Shown in pieces: positions 18,112 to 27,880 of a stretch of 64,000 bases of DNA. Every line of letters begins with the position of its first letter. The stretch's first letter is position 1. The stretch comes from Endozoicomonas montiporae CL-33. Its GTDB lineage: Bacteria; Pseudomonadota; Gammaproteobacteria; Pseudomonadales; Endozoicomonadaceae. The position numbers were made by a program, and so were the translations under genes. Under the pieces are notes generated by a model. The model worked only from the letters and a program-made list of their open reading frames with translations, was not told where the DNA came from and did not search any database. The stretch covers positions 2,989,215 to 3,053,214 of the forward strand of contig NZ_CP013251.1 of the NCBI RefSeq assembly GCF_001583435.1, given 5' to 3'.

Positions 18112-19680
18112 ATGTCAGGCTCAGGCTCAATTGATTCAGGAAGAATTTCTCCAGCCAATCTCGGCTTGAAACCGGATGTATCGCCTGTCTCCGAGAAAAG
18201 TGTCTATGTACCACCAATAAACCGGCAGGTACGGCGCTCAACAGGAGGAAAAATCAAACGCCCGGCACCGCCTCGTCCGCCCGGACCTCCAACAAACATT
18301 CAAGATCGGCACACAACCAAGGTGCCCGCAGATCAGGTCAAAACGGTTTTACCTCGTCCGCAATCAGCAGTACAACAGCCTGATCAGCCAGCAACACCCC
18401 AACCTGCAAATCCATCACCTCAGCAACGCCAGCTTTCCTCAAAATTAGACAATTTAAGCGGCAGGCTGGAGAAACTGCATGACGGGAGCACTGAAGTCAC
18501 GGACAGAAGCTCAGCTTCCGGGCATAAGAGCCAGGTCAAAACCATGGAGAGTCAGGTTAAGCAGGCAAAAGCAACTGTCAACGAACTCCACAGCCTGATT
18601 AAAGAGATGGAATCCGCCGAACCTCCTGTACCTCAGGACAGCATCATGCGCGCCAAGGGGAAAGCATTAACCGCCCGAAAAACCCTCGGTACAGCAGAAT
18701 TCAAATTGAGAGACGCCAAGGCCAAACTGGAATTTTTTAACTACCACAAGAAGCAGACATCAGAGCTCGGCAAAAAGCAGCGGAGTTTAAAAAACGATTT
18801 TGCCCAGCTTGATGTCAGCATCAACAAAAACGCAAACTCATCAAAAGAACATCAGGTTGTCGTTAAATTCTATGAAAAGCAGGTATCCATTGCTAAATCA
18901 GCATTAAGCAATGCAGACAAGCTGATGAAGGCTGAAGGTAAAGCCCATGAAAACAAAGTTGATATGGGTAATCACTTTCGAAGTGAAGTTCAAGATATAA
19001 AAGCCAGCATTAAAAACAGCAAGCTGCCAGCACTGCAGCGACAGCTAAAAGCTGCCAAAAAGAACCTCTCTGAAGCAAAACACAGGGAGAACAATGAAAA
19101 GCAGCAGGAATTAAAACAAAAGAAACAGGAGAAACAAGAAGCTGCCCGGAGAAAAGCAGAAGAACAGCAGGAAGCAGCACAGAGAAAAGCTCGTCAGCAC
19201 CAACCGGATCAAACCAGAAAACATCAGGCGCCAACAAAGCCGCCTGCAGAGCAGCAAAAAGCTGCTGCTCCAGCACAAACAAATCAGCAACGGACATCCA
19301 ATGACTCACGCGCCAAAAGAGTTGTCAAAGCGATAACCCCTAATATGCAGAACTTTTTGAGGGGCGTAAAAGGCATGTCCGCAACCGCTGTACCATTGAG
19401 AACCGTGATGCGAATGGCTCAAACACCAAACGATTTCAAACAGGCTCTGGCCGATATTCGCGAATCGGTAAGAAGCAATACTATCGACAAACAAACCGCC
19501 GCGCGCTTACGATCTCAATTGTGCCAACAAGCTGCAACCAAGATGAGCAACCCTGATTTTGTCAAGAAAATCGATAGCGTCTTTGTTCGACATATGATGT
19601 ACGGCCAGCATCAGGAAAAAATGCTCGACAACTACGCCGCATCTGTAGAGACTCTGGCGAAACGACTTCCCAGGGGCTAA
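18112..19680 (+). CDS. proline-rich, coiled-coil protein of unknown function (effector-like)
   Basis: 522 residues, good AGGGAG before the ATG. Residues 1-35 are Ser/Gly-rich without a signal peptide. Residues 50-60 hold the proline-rich RPAPPRPPGPP, matching the class I SH3-ligand pattern RxxPxxP. About 120-400 is highly charged helical sequence, predicted coiled coil, including an E/K/Q-rich stretch with REAARRKAEEQQ-type repeats. The last ~120 residues are a separate helical region. No catalytic motif. The combination resembles host-directed or cytoskeletal scaffold proteins, but function is unknown. Flanked by exported proteins on one side and metabolic genes on the other. Confidence 0.6.
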   Translation: MSGSGSIDSGRISPANLGLKPDVSPVSEKSVYVPPINRQVRRSTGGKIKRPAPPRPPGPPTNIQDRHTTKVPADQVKTVLPRPQSAVQQPDQPATPQPANPSPQQRQLSSKLDNLSGRLEKLHDGSTEVTDRSSASGHKSQVKTMESQVKQAKATVNELHSLIKEMESAEPPVPQDSIMRAKGKALTARKTLGTAEFKLRDAKAKLEFFNYHKKQTSELGKKQRSLKNDFAQLDVSINKNANSSKEHQVVVKFYEKQVSIAKSALSNADKLMKAEGKAHENKVDMGNHFRSEVQDIKASIKNSKLPALQRQLKAAKKNLSEAKHRENNEKQQELKQKKQEKQEAARRKAEEQQEAAQRKARQHQPDQTRKHQAPTKPPAEQQKAAAPAQTNQQRTSNDSRAKRVVKAITPNMQNFLRGVKGMSATAVPLRTVMRMAQTPNDFKQALADIRESVRSNTIDKQTAARLRSQLCQQAATKMSNPDFVKKIDSVFVRHMMYGQHQEKMLDNYAASVETLAKRLPRG

Positions 19681-19832
19681 CCCACTGCTTCCAGACTGTC
19701 ATATAGTCCATTTAAACATTGTCCGCTTTTGGTGAATTGATTAGCTTATCTGCCAGCGACCCACAGAATAACAATAATCAGGAGCAGCCCTGCAAAACAG
19801 TCCGTATCTTTTGCAGGCAGATAACAACAGTC

Positions 19833-21035
19833 ATGAATAATCTTCTGAACAAAGCCTTTAGCCCGGCCAAACTGGGTAATCTTGAACTGCGTAACCGCAT
19901 TATCAAAGCCGCTACGTTTGAAGGAAAAACTCCGGGCGGTATTCCCGGTGATGCCCTGCGCCATTTCCACAAGCAACTTTGTAAAGGTGGCATTGGTATG
20001 ACCACCCTGGCGTATTGTGCGACAGAAGCCGATGGCCGCATCAATAATAAAATGATGTATATGGGAGATCATATTCGCCCCCAGCTGACCGATATTATTT
20101 CCGACCTGAAATCAACTGGCGCCAAAGTGTCAGGGCAGATGGTACACTGCGGGCACTTTTCCAAAAACACCGATCTGCAACGACTGAAGCGCCCCAAAGG
20201 CCCCTCACCCATGTTCAGTGGCATCGGACTGACTGCCGGCATGCCATGGACTGACGGCATGACGGAAAAGGACATTGATTACCTGGTTGACACCTATTAC
20301 AACGCCGCCCTGTTTATGAAAGAAGTCGGGTTTGACGCTATTTAAGTGCATTTCGGTCATGGTTACGGCATGAGCCAGTTTATCAGCCCGAAAACCAACA
20401 AGCGCACCGATAAATACGGAGGCAGCCTTGCCAATCGTATGCGCGTCCCGCTACGAGCACTGGAAGCCGTGAAGAAAGCAGTAGGCGACGATATTGCCAT
20501 ACTGGGAAAAATGAGTCTGACCGATGCGATAAAAGGCGGGCTGACGGAAGATGAAGCGGTAGAAGTAGCGGCCCATCTCGACAATGGCGGCATTGATGCC
20601 TTAATCACCAGTGGTGGCACCAGCAGTTACAACGTGATGTATATGTTCCGTGGTGATTCCATTGCCGACGGCATGGCAGAGATCATGCCAAACCGTATCA
20701 TGAAGTCAGTATTCAAAGTCGTCGGCCCCAGAATCTTCAAATCCTACCCTTATGAAGAACTCTACCTGCTTGAGGGTTGCAAACGGGTTCGGGACCGGGT
20801 TAAAAACGCCCAGCTTGTTTACATCGGCGGTTGCCATACGCCAGAAAGCATTGAAACCGTCATGAGTGAAGGTATCGACTTTATTCAGCTTGGGCGCCCC
20901 CTGCTGAAAGATCCAAACTTCGTTAACAACGCTATGGCTCAGGGCAAGAAATACGTCAATGGTTGTACACACTGCAACAAGTGCGTGCCTACCATAGAAG
21001 CACCGGAAGGTATTTCCTGCGCGCTAAATCACTGA
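19833..21035 (+). pseudogene. Old Yellow Enzyme family NADH:flavin oxidoreductase, interrupted by an in-frame TAA
   Basis: From ATG 19833 (MNNLLNKAFSPAKLGNLELRN) the frame runs 170 codons to a TAA at 20343-20345, then continues in the same frame to 21035. The junction reads VGFDAI-stop-VHFGHGYGMSQF; in this family the residue after GFDA(I/V) is normally Glu, so a single GAA-to-TAA change explains it. The parts fit as one ~400-residue FMN-dependent TIM barrel: FEGKTPGG, the SGQMVHCGH segment, YGGSLANRMR and a late C-x2-C-x2-C cluster (CTHCNKC) recalling the Fe-S site of 2,4-dienoyl-CoA reductases, though the C-terminal flavodoxin-like domains are absent. Either a recent pseudogene or a sequence error. 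Confidence 0.8.
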
Positions 21036-21113
21036 CCATTTCGCCCGTATTTGCTGAATGAGTACGGGCGACATTAATACAACCACCACTCTTATTTTCA
21101 GTGTCCGTAAGCA

Positions 21114-22781
21114 ATGCATAAATCCATTACACATTTGCTATCACCTCTGGTATTCCTGTCAGGCTGCTTTTCAGTTCAGGCAGAGACACTGCAACCGTCC
21201 AGCGCTGAGATACAGCCTGAACAACCCAACATCATTATCATGGTGGCAGACGACATAGGCTTTGCTGATCCGGGCTTTCGTGGCTCGGGCATAGAAACAC
21301 CCGCCATCGACAGTCTGGCGGCAGACGGTGTGACCATGAACCGTTTTTACACCGCTCCCATTTCATCACCCACCCGGGCAGCATTGATGACGGGAAGAGA
21401 CCCGATCCGACTTGGTGTCGCCTATTCCGTGGTTCTGCCTTGGGACAGTGGCGGAGTGCACACCAGTGAGCATTTCATGCCGGAAAGCTTTCAGGCAGCG
21501 GGATACCAGACCGCCATGATGGGCAAATGGCACCTTGGGCACTCTCAGGAAAACTTTCTGCCCAATCGCCGTGGCTTCGATTATTTCTACGGACACCTGC
21601 ACACCGAAGTGGGTTACTACCCGCCCTTCAGCCTGCTCGGTGGCAAAGACTTTCAGGAAAATGGCAAAAGCATCGATGCTCCGGAAGGCGCAGAAGGCTA
21701 TTCCACATTTTTGCTGGCAAACAAAACCTCTGAATGGATTAAGGAACGGGACAAGAGCAAACCATTCTTTCTCTACCTGCCTTTCCTTGCGCCCCATGAA
21801 CCGCTGGAAGCACCCCAGACACTCATTGACAAATACGCCGACCTGAAGGATGAGCGCGGGCCAGCCCGAAGTCCATCAGACGACATATCCAAAGTATCAA
21901 AAATGACTGGCACCAAAAGCCGACGACCACTCTATGCGGCTGTGGTAGACGCCATGGATCAGGCCGTTGGCAAAGTTCTGAAAACACTGGATGACGAGAA
22001 CATTGCCGACAACACGATTGTCATGTTTTTCTCCGACAATGGCGCTACCCGGGTTCATGGTCGCGGAGGCGGTGATAATGCCCCATACCGGGGTGGCAAA
22101 GGTGAAGTTTACGAAGGTGGAATTCGGGTTGTTTCCGTCATGCGCTGGCCCGATAAAATCAAATCCGGCACAATTCTGAACGATACCATGACCGTCATGG
22201 ATGTTTTTCCAACCCTGACAGCTGCCAGTCGTGTAAAACCACTGAATGACTACAAGCTGGACGGTATCAACATGCTGCCAGCCCTGACTGAAGGCAAAAC
22301 CGTTAAACGAAAAGAGCCTGTCTTCTTTACATCGGAGATTCCGCTGTACAACTCTTTTGGTTACACCACAATCGATGGTGACTGGAAACTGGTGCAATGG
22401 GTGACTCAGGAGCCAATGTCCACCTCGGTCACACAAGAGCTTTACAATCTGGCGGATGATCCGGGTGAATATAATGATCTGTCCAGCAAAGAACCCAAAC
22501 GCGTTGCCAAAATGAGTCAGCAGATTCTGACTCGCCGGGCACTGCATCCCATTAACGGCGTTCGGGCAAGAATTTCCTCGCCTCCCGGCTGGCGTCCACC
22601 CCTCGATTGGGCAACCTATCCCAGACCATCAACAGAGCTTCAGGAGATTCCTGCTACCAGCATGGCCCCAACCAGAACGTCGGAACATGTGCTGGACTAT
22701 CTGCATGACGAACGCGGGCGGCTCATTTATAACTGCGAACCGACCCATGTGCCTTTTGTTGGAGGTGTGTGCATCCCCTGA
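21114..22781 (+). CDS. Ser-type sulfatase, predicted lipoprotein
   Basis: 555 residues. The N-terminus has a hydrophobic segment and a lipobox LSGC with Cys18, so the protein is probably anchored in the envelope. Alkaline-phosphatase-superfamily sulfatase motifs: metal ligands in ADDIG (D46, D47), the formylglycine motif SSPTR (Ser84), and GKWHLGH further on. A serine at the modified position means maturation by a radical-SAM anSME rather than FGE; no such gene is in this window. Likely acts on sulfated host or algal glycans or aryl sulfates; the substrate cannot be read from sequence. Confidence 0.85.
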   Translation: MHKSITHLLSPLVFLSGCFSVQAETLQPSSAEIQPEQPNIIIMVADDIGFADPGFRGSGIETPAIDSLAADGVTMNRFYTAPISSPTRAALMTGRDPIRLGVAYSVVLPWDSGGVHTSEHFMPESFQAAGYQTAMMGKWHLGHSQENFLPNRRGFDYFYGHLHTEVGYYPPFSLLGGKDFQENGKSIDAPEGAEGYSTFLLANKTSEWIKERDKSKPFFLYLPFLAPHEPLEAPQTLIDKYADLKDERGPARSPSDDISKVSKMTGTKSRRPLYAAVVDAMDQAVGKVLKTLDDENIADNTIVMFFSDNGATRVHGRGGGDNAPYRGGKGEVYEGGIRVVSVMRWPDKIKSGTILNDTMTVMDVFPTLTAASRVKPLNDYKLDGINMLPALTEGKTVKRKEPVFFTSEIPLYNSFGYTTIDGDWKLVQWVTQEPMSTSVTQELYNLADDPGEYNDLSSKEPKRVAKMSQQILTRRALHPINGVRARISSPPGWRPPLDWATYPRPSTELQEIPATSMAPTRTSEHVLDYLHDERGRLIYNCEPTHVPFVGGVCIP

Positions 22782-22820
22782 TTTATCTCAGGTTCCAGCA
22801 GAAGGAATAAACGAGAAGAG

Positions 22821-22864
22821 GGCTCACTGCCACCCAAAGCATGCAGCAATGCTGACAGTGAACC
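22821..22864. other. hairpin between convergent sulfatase and BCCT genes
   Basis: TCACTGCCA and TGACAGTGA (one mismatch) are inverted around a ~22-base loop that itself contains GCAT/ATGC pairs. It lies in the 96-bp gap between two convergent genes. No U-run, so a weak terminator at best. Confidence 0.3.
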
Positions 22865-22877
22865 ATATAGTCTGCTT

Positions 22878-24479
22878 TTAGCTGACTGCTGCCGCAGCAG
22901 CTACACCTTTTTCGGAATAAAGCCCCTGCGTCTTCGCCATTTTCCGGGCAATCAATGGTGCCGTCCACAATGATGGCAACAGTACCAGCGACACCGGTAC
23001 CGCTGTCACAACAATGAACGACTGCAGAGCCGATACACCACCATCGCCCACTGAAATCAGCAGTGCTGCCACAACGCCCATGATAATGCCCCAGAAGATT
23101 CGTACAGACGACTGTGGACTGTCATGACCGGTCATTACCATGGAAATGGAGTACGTCATGGAGTCGCCGGTAGTCGCCACAAACAATGTGGTTAACAGCA
23201 AAAAGAGTACAGATATCACTGTTCCCATGGGTAACTGCTGGGTAATGGCAATCAGCGCCGCGGGCATATTCAAACCGGTGAAAGGCTCTGAAATGACGCC
23301 CGGATCTACCATCTCAAACTGCAGACCACTGCCGCCAATAATCGTAAACCAGAAGCAGGTAATGACCGGAGCCACCACAGAGATCATCAGTACCATTTGA
23401 CGAATGGTACGGCCACGGGAAATACGTGCCACAAACATAGCCATCAACGGGCCATAACCCAGGAACCAGCCCCAGAAGAATACGGTCCACCAGCTCAGCC
23501 ACTCGGTATCACCACGAAAGGTAGCCATCTGGGCAAAGTTTTCCAGATACAGGGCAAAACCGTTAAAAAAGCCTTCAAAAATAAACGCCGTCGGACCAAA
23601 AATCAGTATGTAGGTAATCAGCAAACCGGAAAGGACAATGTTTGTCCGGCTTAAAATCTGAATGCCCTTGTTTACACCACTGATAGCAGACAGTGTATAG
23701 ATAGCAATCAGTACCGCCAGAATCATCAGCTGTGTCGCGAACGTATCAGGAATACCAAACAGCGCCTCAAGCCCAAAACTGACCTGCAAACCCAGAAAGC
23801 CAATAGGACCCACGGTTCCGGCCACCACCGCGATTACGCACAAAGCATCAACGGCTGCCGCTGCCCGGCTGTTCATAATTTTATTGCCGAAAACAGGATA
23901 GAGCAGCGTACGAGGTTTCAGAGGCAGACCTTTCTCATAATGGAGATACATATAAACGATCCCGGTCAGGCTACCCAGTATCGCCCAGGCCAGAAACCCC
24001 CAATGCATAAAGCTTTGTGCCAGTGCCTGATAGGCTGCGTCTGTCGTACCGGCATCGCCACCAAACAACGGCGGCGGAGCAACAAAATGCGCCATGGGCT
24101 CTGCCGCTGCCCAGAACACACCACCACCGGCCAGAAGCGTACACATCAAAATAGACAACCATTTGAAGGTGGGTATCTCGGGTGTTTTCAGCCCACCCAG
24201 TACCACAGACCCCGTGCGCCCGACTGCCAGCACCAGCGCAATAATAAACGTCAACAACAACAACGCCTGCCAGTATGCGCCAAAGTAATGAGTTGCCGCC
24301 GCAAAGGCGTTATTGACCCAGCCTGTCACCAGCCCAAGATCATACAGCGCCAGAACAGCAAACAGCAGCAGTGCCCCGCCACTGATCATAAACACTGGCA
24401 GGTCAACACCTTCCAGCCATTTGGGCTTCATGGGCTTGTCTATACAGACAGCGTTGGAATTTAAAGCAATATCGCTCAT
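22878..24479 (-). CDS. BCCT-family betaine/choline/carnitine-type transporter
   Basis: 533-residue inner-membrane protein with about 12 hydrophobic segments. The BCCT signature region WWTVFFWGWFLGYGPLMAMFVARISRGRTIRQ-type is present and is the strongest evidence, together with GGGVFWAAAEPM in an early helix. Family members import quaternary amines or related compounds with Na+ or H+, for osmoprotection or catabolism. Substrate not determinable here; the usual tetra-aromatic cage cannot be assigned confidently. Transcribed alone, convergent with the sulfatase. Confidence 0.9.
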   Translation of the reverse strand: MSDIALNSNAVCIDKPMKPKWLEGVDLPVFMISGGALLLFAVLALYDLGLVTGWVNNAFAAATHYFGAYWQALLLLTFIIALVLAVGRTGSVVLGGLKTPEIPTFKWLSILMCTLLAGGGVFWAAAEPMAHFVAPPPLFGGDAGTTDAAYQALAQSFMHWGFLAWAILGSLTGIVYMYLHYEKGLPLKPRTLLYPVFGNKIMNSRAAAAVDALCVIAVVAGTVGPIGFLGLQVSFGLEALFGIPDTFATQLMILAVLIAIYTLSAISGVNKGIQILSRTNIVLSGLLITYILIFGPTAFIFEGFFNGFALYLENFAQMATFRGDTEWLSWWTVFFWGWFLGYGPLMAMFVARISRGRTIRQMVLMISVVAPVITCFWFTIIGGSGLQFEMVDPGVISEPFTGLNMPAALIAITQQLPMGTVISVLFLLLTTLFVATTGDSMTYSISMVMTGHDSPQSSVRIFWGIIMGVVAALLISVGDGGVSALQSFIVVTAVPVSLVLLPSLWTAPLIARKMAKTQGLYSEKGVAAAAAVS

Positions 24480-24814
24480 ATTTACTCGTTGGTTTTTAAG
24501 TATTCTAAAATTCGGTCTGCCAGAAATGAGGTCTTACACTGCGCACGGATACCGTATACTCGCGTTCAGGGAGTATAGTGGTGAATTAGCAGTAGACGAG
24601 TAGCCTCGGCAATAAGGCAGCGATCAATGATTCGGATGGGATAGCAACATCAGCAGGCTGCTGAAGTTCGCAGGGGGAAACTTTGCCGAAAACCGACAAC
24701 AGACAGCTCTCACCAGAACCTGTTAACGGTTCGGGTTCAGAGATCAGAAATCTGTCTCGGGTGCATAAGATCAGGAAGGATGGGCAATAAAAGCCTGAAT
24801 TAGAAATTAAAATA
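24480..24814. other. BCCT upstream region
   Basis: 335 bp with no gene. It holds the BCCT promoter region on the minus strand. A perfect inverted repeat TATACTC/GAGTATA (24555-24561 with 24571-24577, nine-base spacer), about 75 bp before the start, could be an operator. The region ends at the target-site duplication of the neighbouring insertion sequence. Confidence 0.35.
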
Positions 24815-25923
24815 ACTCATGTTACGCACCCCTTCATCGACTGAAGTTTCTGGAACGATGATTTCAATGCAGTGAGATAAAGCTTTGCCCGCAACTCAAA
24901 ATGGTTTAAATCAAGCTTATTAGCCAGCACCTCGAGACGAAATGCCGAATATATCGACATAAACAGATGATTACTCTGCGTCAAAACTGTATAAGTCGGT
25001 GACTTGGCCATTGACGCATTAGATTTGAGTGTTTTATGGAAGACTTCAACTTTCCACCGTTTTTTGTAGATCGCCTTCAAAGCCTCTGCGTCACACTCAA
25101 GATCACTGCATATCAGATAGAGAATGCCCTTACTGCCATCTTTGTTTGTAAAGACCTGCCGGAACAGCAGAACGGGGAAGTCCACGCCTGCAATCCAGCC
25201 TTTGATAGGCTTTTCTTCTGAGAAATCAATGGAATCTATGCGCTGTGAGCGCCCCCGACTTTTATCTTCCTCACTCAGCGAAACCTTCCGGTTTGACTTG
25301 CTGGCCATGACAAAATGCTTATCGCATTCGTGTCGTATATACAGCATGTTGTCGTTAGAACAGAACCAGCTATCTGCCAGCACGTAACGAAATTTGAGCT
25401 GATTATCACAGCAAACTTTCAGCATCTCCCGAAAGTCTTCGTTCTTGGTGGTTTCAGCCTTGCGTTTAACTTTTTTAGTTTTTACGTCGGAGTATTGAAT
25501 AGGCTTTTCGATAAGCTTGTAGGCCACGGGAATAGAGATATCACCGACATGGTAAACAAAGTTGAGAAGGTTGATACCTTTTACCGAACGACCAAAGGTG
25601 TGATCAAAGTGCCATGCAATCAGGTCGTTCTCATCAGTGTAGAGTTTCTCCTGAATAGTGTCGTCGGCAATAAGTACTCCATCATCGCGCTCTTCCTGAC
25701 GCACAACGGCTTTAACATGGTGCCAAAGAGTCTTACTGTCGAAGTGATTACGGGACAGAAGGCGTGTTACCTGATCATGGCTGTATGCGCCGTCCAGCAA
25801 AGATGACAGCTGTGTAGCTGTCGTTTTGCCGAATGAGGACAGCAGGTAATCGCTATACAGCTCAAACAGCTCTGTGTTCATGCTCTAAAGCATGGCAGAT
25901 TTTTCTGGGTGCGTAACATGAGT
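24815..25923 (-). mobile_element. intact IS4-type insertion sequence, 1109 bp
   Basis: Perfect 17-bp terminal inverted repeats: ACTCATGTTACGCACCC at 24815-24831 and its reverse complement at 25907-25923. The element is flanked by a direct 6-bp target duplication AAAATA (24809-24814 and 25924-25929). A single transposase fills it; its TGA stop lies inside the left repeat. Intact ends, intact gene and perfect duplication suggest a recent insertion. Confidence 0.92.
24817..25881 (-). CDS. IS4/IS701-type DDE transposase
   Basis: 354 residues. Catalytic residues can be placed: Asp in IADDT (73-74), Asp170 in VLADSWF, and Glu279 in IYKKRWKVEVFHKTLK, which fits the IS4 family Y-(2)-R-(3)-E-(6)-K signature (Y272, R275, E279, K286). 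An N-terminal helix-turn-helix-like region (~20-60) precedes the catalytic core. Full length with no frameshift, so probably active. Confidence 0.9.
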   Translation of the reverse strand: MNTELFELYSDYLLSSFGKTTATQLSSLLDGAYSHDQVTRLLSRNHFDSKTLWHHVKAVVRQEERDDGVLIADDTIQEKLYTDENDLIAWHFDHTFGRSVKGINLLNFVYHVGDISIPVAYKLIEKPIQYSDVKTKKVKRKAETTKNEDFREMLKVCCDNQLKFRYVLADSWFCSNDNMLYIRHECDKHFVMASKSNRKVSLSEEDKSRGRSQRIDSIDFSEEKPIKGWIAGVDFPVLLFRQVFTNKDGSKGILYLICSDLECDAEALKAIYKKRWKVEVFHKTLKSNASMAKSPTYTVLTQSNHLFMSIYSAFRLEVLANKLDLNHFELRAKLYLTALKSSFQKLQSMKGCVT

Positions 25924-25929
25924 AAAATA

Positions 25930-26524
25930 ACAATGCGCCGGCAGCCAGACAAAATAAGTGGATCTTCATAGTGCTATCACCTGTAAACTTCACCATTCTG
26001 GCGAGGGTTGTGAATACCAAGAAGATCTTAAACTGCCCTGGCACTGTCTGCGACTGCCCTAACAGCAGCCCTGAAGGCCGAGTATATTAAAGGATTTTGA
26101 CCAAAAAACAAAGGTGACCCGACACCTACCACAATATCGAGCCACCTCCTGACCGTTTCCGGTCGTGGCACTGCTTACAGTGAAGCAGCTGTAAAACCCG
26201 GCTTCATAGTATCACTCAGAAAACAATCCCCTATCGTCAAAAACCGTAGATAAACCTGTCAAAATCGTTCAGTCTGCACGAACTTTCCCTCAAACCACTC
26301 CGCCATACCTGCATATAAAGTCATACACAAATCACTCCAAACTCCTTGCCCTTCGGTGATGAAATGGTTTTATGGTAATTACACGATAACAATACAACCA
26401 ATCGACCAGACAACTGCAAAAAACCTTTACGCCTTCCCTGCTGTTTTTCATAATCAACGATTAACCTCATTCAACTTGTAAGCCCCTGCTGACAAACAGG
26501 CTTACCTGCTTATCGGAGTCAGGA
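25930..26524. other. region upstream of mukF
   Basis: 595 bp with no convincing gene on either strand. It should contain the mukFEB promoter. A hairpin (GTAAGCC...CAGGCTTAC, 26478-26505, with a two-base bulge) lies 19 bp before the mukF start and may influence translation. Confidence 0.4.
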
Positions 26525-27880
26525 TTGAACCCCACCCGAGACATTCCCGCGCTGGTCAGCGAGATTCTGACCAGCGGACAGAAAATTCAGTTACAACCGG
26601 CAGACCTTGCCTTTCTGGCAGCACTACGGTTCTGGAAAGATCAGGAATCCCAGCCCGAGTTCAGTGAAGAAGAGCTGCATCTGGTGTTTGAAACCGTTGA
26701 CCGTCAGGATCTCGGTGCTCTGGAAGACAGCCGGCAACGACGTTGTAACGACACACTCCGCCGGTTGCTGGAACAGCACCTGCTGATCTGCCTGGAAAGC
26801 GGAGGAAAACGCCCACACGCCTACTTGTTACCACCCGTGTCAGAACAGATCGTTGAATCCATCTGCACCGGACTGGATGCCTCTCAAACCGCGCTGCGAA
26901 CATTGTTCACAACGGTTGCCGGGCATTTGCAGGAGATTCACGAGGCCGCCCGACAGGACGGTAATGACCAGTTCTGGAAACTTCAGATCGAAGCACCACT
27001 GGACATCACAGTACGTCAACTGGTCACGGCCATCGACCACCGCCAGCGCCAGCTTGATACCGAAGCCATTACCACTCGAAAAGAAGTGGTTTCACTGTTA
27101 AAACACGATTGGCAAAACGCCATTGCGCGGTGTGAAGCCCTTCTGGTTGACACACAGGAACGCCTGCAGGATCTGCAACAATTACTCTTGGCTTCCTGTC
27201 ATGAACTCCGACAACTGCTGGAAAGCATTGGACAACATTGCGAAAAAGCACAGCGGCTATCAGCAGTGCAGTCCGTTGTCCGGTTGGAGCACCATCTGGA
27301 TCGTATTGAACACTGGAGCAGTGAGCGGCTGGAACACTGGGAAAACTTCCACCAGCGAACCCATCAATACCTGCGTCAGTTTATCAATATGGACGAACGC
27401 AAAGCCCTGATGGAGCGCACTCTGGATGCCCTTCAGCGCTACGATCAACACCCCTGGCACTTGCGCTGTGCCGGCGATGAACCACTGATCCGACTGCGTG
27501 AAATCGAAACGTTCAGTCGCCAACAAGACAACACCGGCATCATTTATGAAGACGACACCATGACGGAAATGGATGATCTGGATGCCCTGAAGGAAGAGGT
27601 GGTCTGCTGGCTGAGAAACCTTGTAGACGACAAGGGCTATCTGCCCAGTTATGAAGAAGCCATGTCACAGCTAGCCGGTGAAATCCCCGTTTACCGCCTG
27701 CACCAGTCGGCTGGCTGGCTGTTTGAAGCGATGACACGACTGGGTAGCCAGCAGGACAGCAAAAAGATACCTGACACGGTCTGGCATGAAATTCTGGCCG
27801 GCTTTGAAGTAGAAAGCCTGACTCTTGACCGCCACAAGACCCCAGAAAACGAATACAGAGAATCTGCCCTTGAACATTGA
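26525..27880 (+). CDS. mukF: chromosome partition protein MukF (kleisin of the MukBEF condensin)
   Basis: 451 residues (E. coli 440). The kleisin bridges the MukB heads and binds MukE. Recognised from the winged-helix N-terminus (LQPADLAFLAALRFW), the central helical block LLKHDWQNAIARCEALL, and FINMDERKALMERTLDAL, all colinear with E. coli MukF, plus the acidic linker and C-terminal winged helix. The start is TTG at 26525, preceded by GGAGTCAGGA; no better in-frame ATG exists near the conserved N-terminus. The 3' end overlaps mukE. Confidence 0.9.
   Translation: MNPTRDIPALVSEILTSGQKIQLQPADLAFLAALRFWKDQESQPEFSEEELHLVFETVDRQDLGALEDSRQRRCNDTLRRLLEQHLLICLESGGKRPHAYLLPPVSEQIVESICTGLDASQTALRTLFTTVAGHLQEIHEAARQDGNDQFWKLQIEAPLDITVRQLVTAIDHRQRQLDTEAITTRKEVVSLLKHDWQNAIARCEALLVDTQERLQDLQQLLLASCHELRQLLESIGQHCEKAQRLSAVQSVVRLEHHLDRIEHWSSERLEHWENFHQRTHQYLRQFINMDERKALMERTLDALQRYDQHPWHLRCAGDEPLIRLREIETFSRQQDNTGIIYEDDTMTEMDDLDALKEEVVCWLRNLVDDKGYLPSYEEAMSQLAGEIPVYRLHQSAGWLFEAMTRLGSQQDSKKIPDTVWHEILAGFEVESLTLDRHKTPENEYRESALEH

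Noticed and set aside
25924..25969. A possible secreted-protein start on the minus strand (MKIHLFCLAAGALLF) apparently cut by the IS4-type element
   Set aside because: Rebuilding the empty site places a TAA directly after the target duplication, so no gene was interrupted in that frame.
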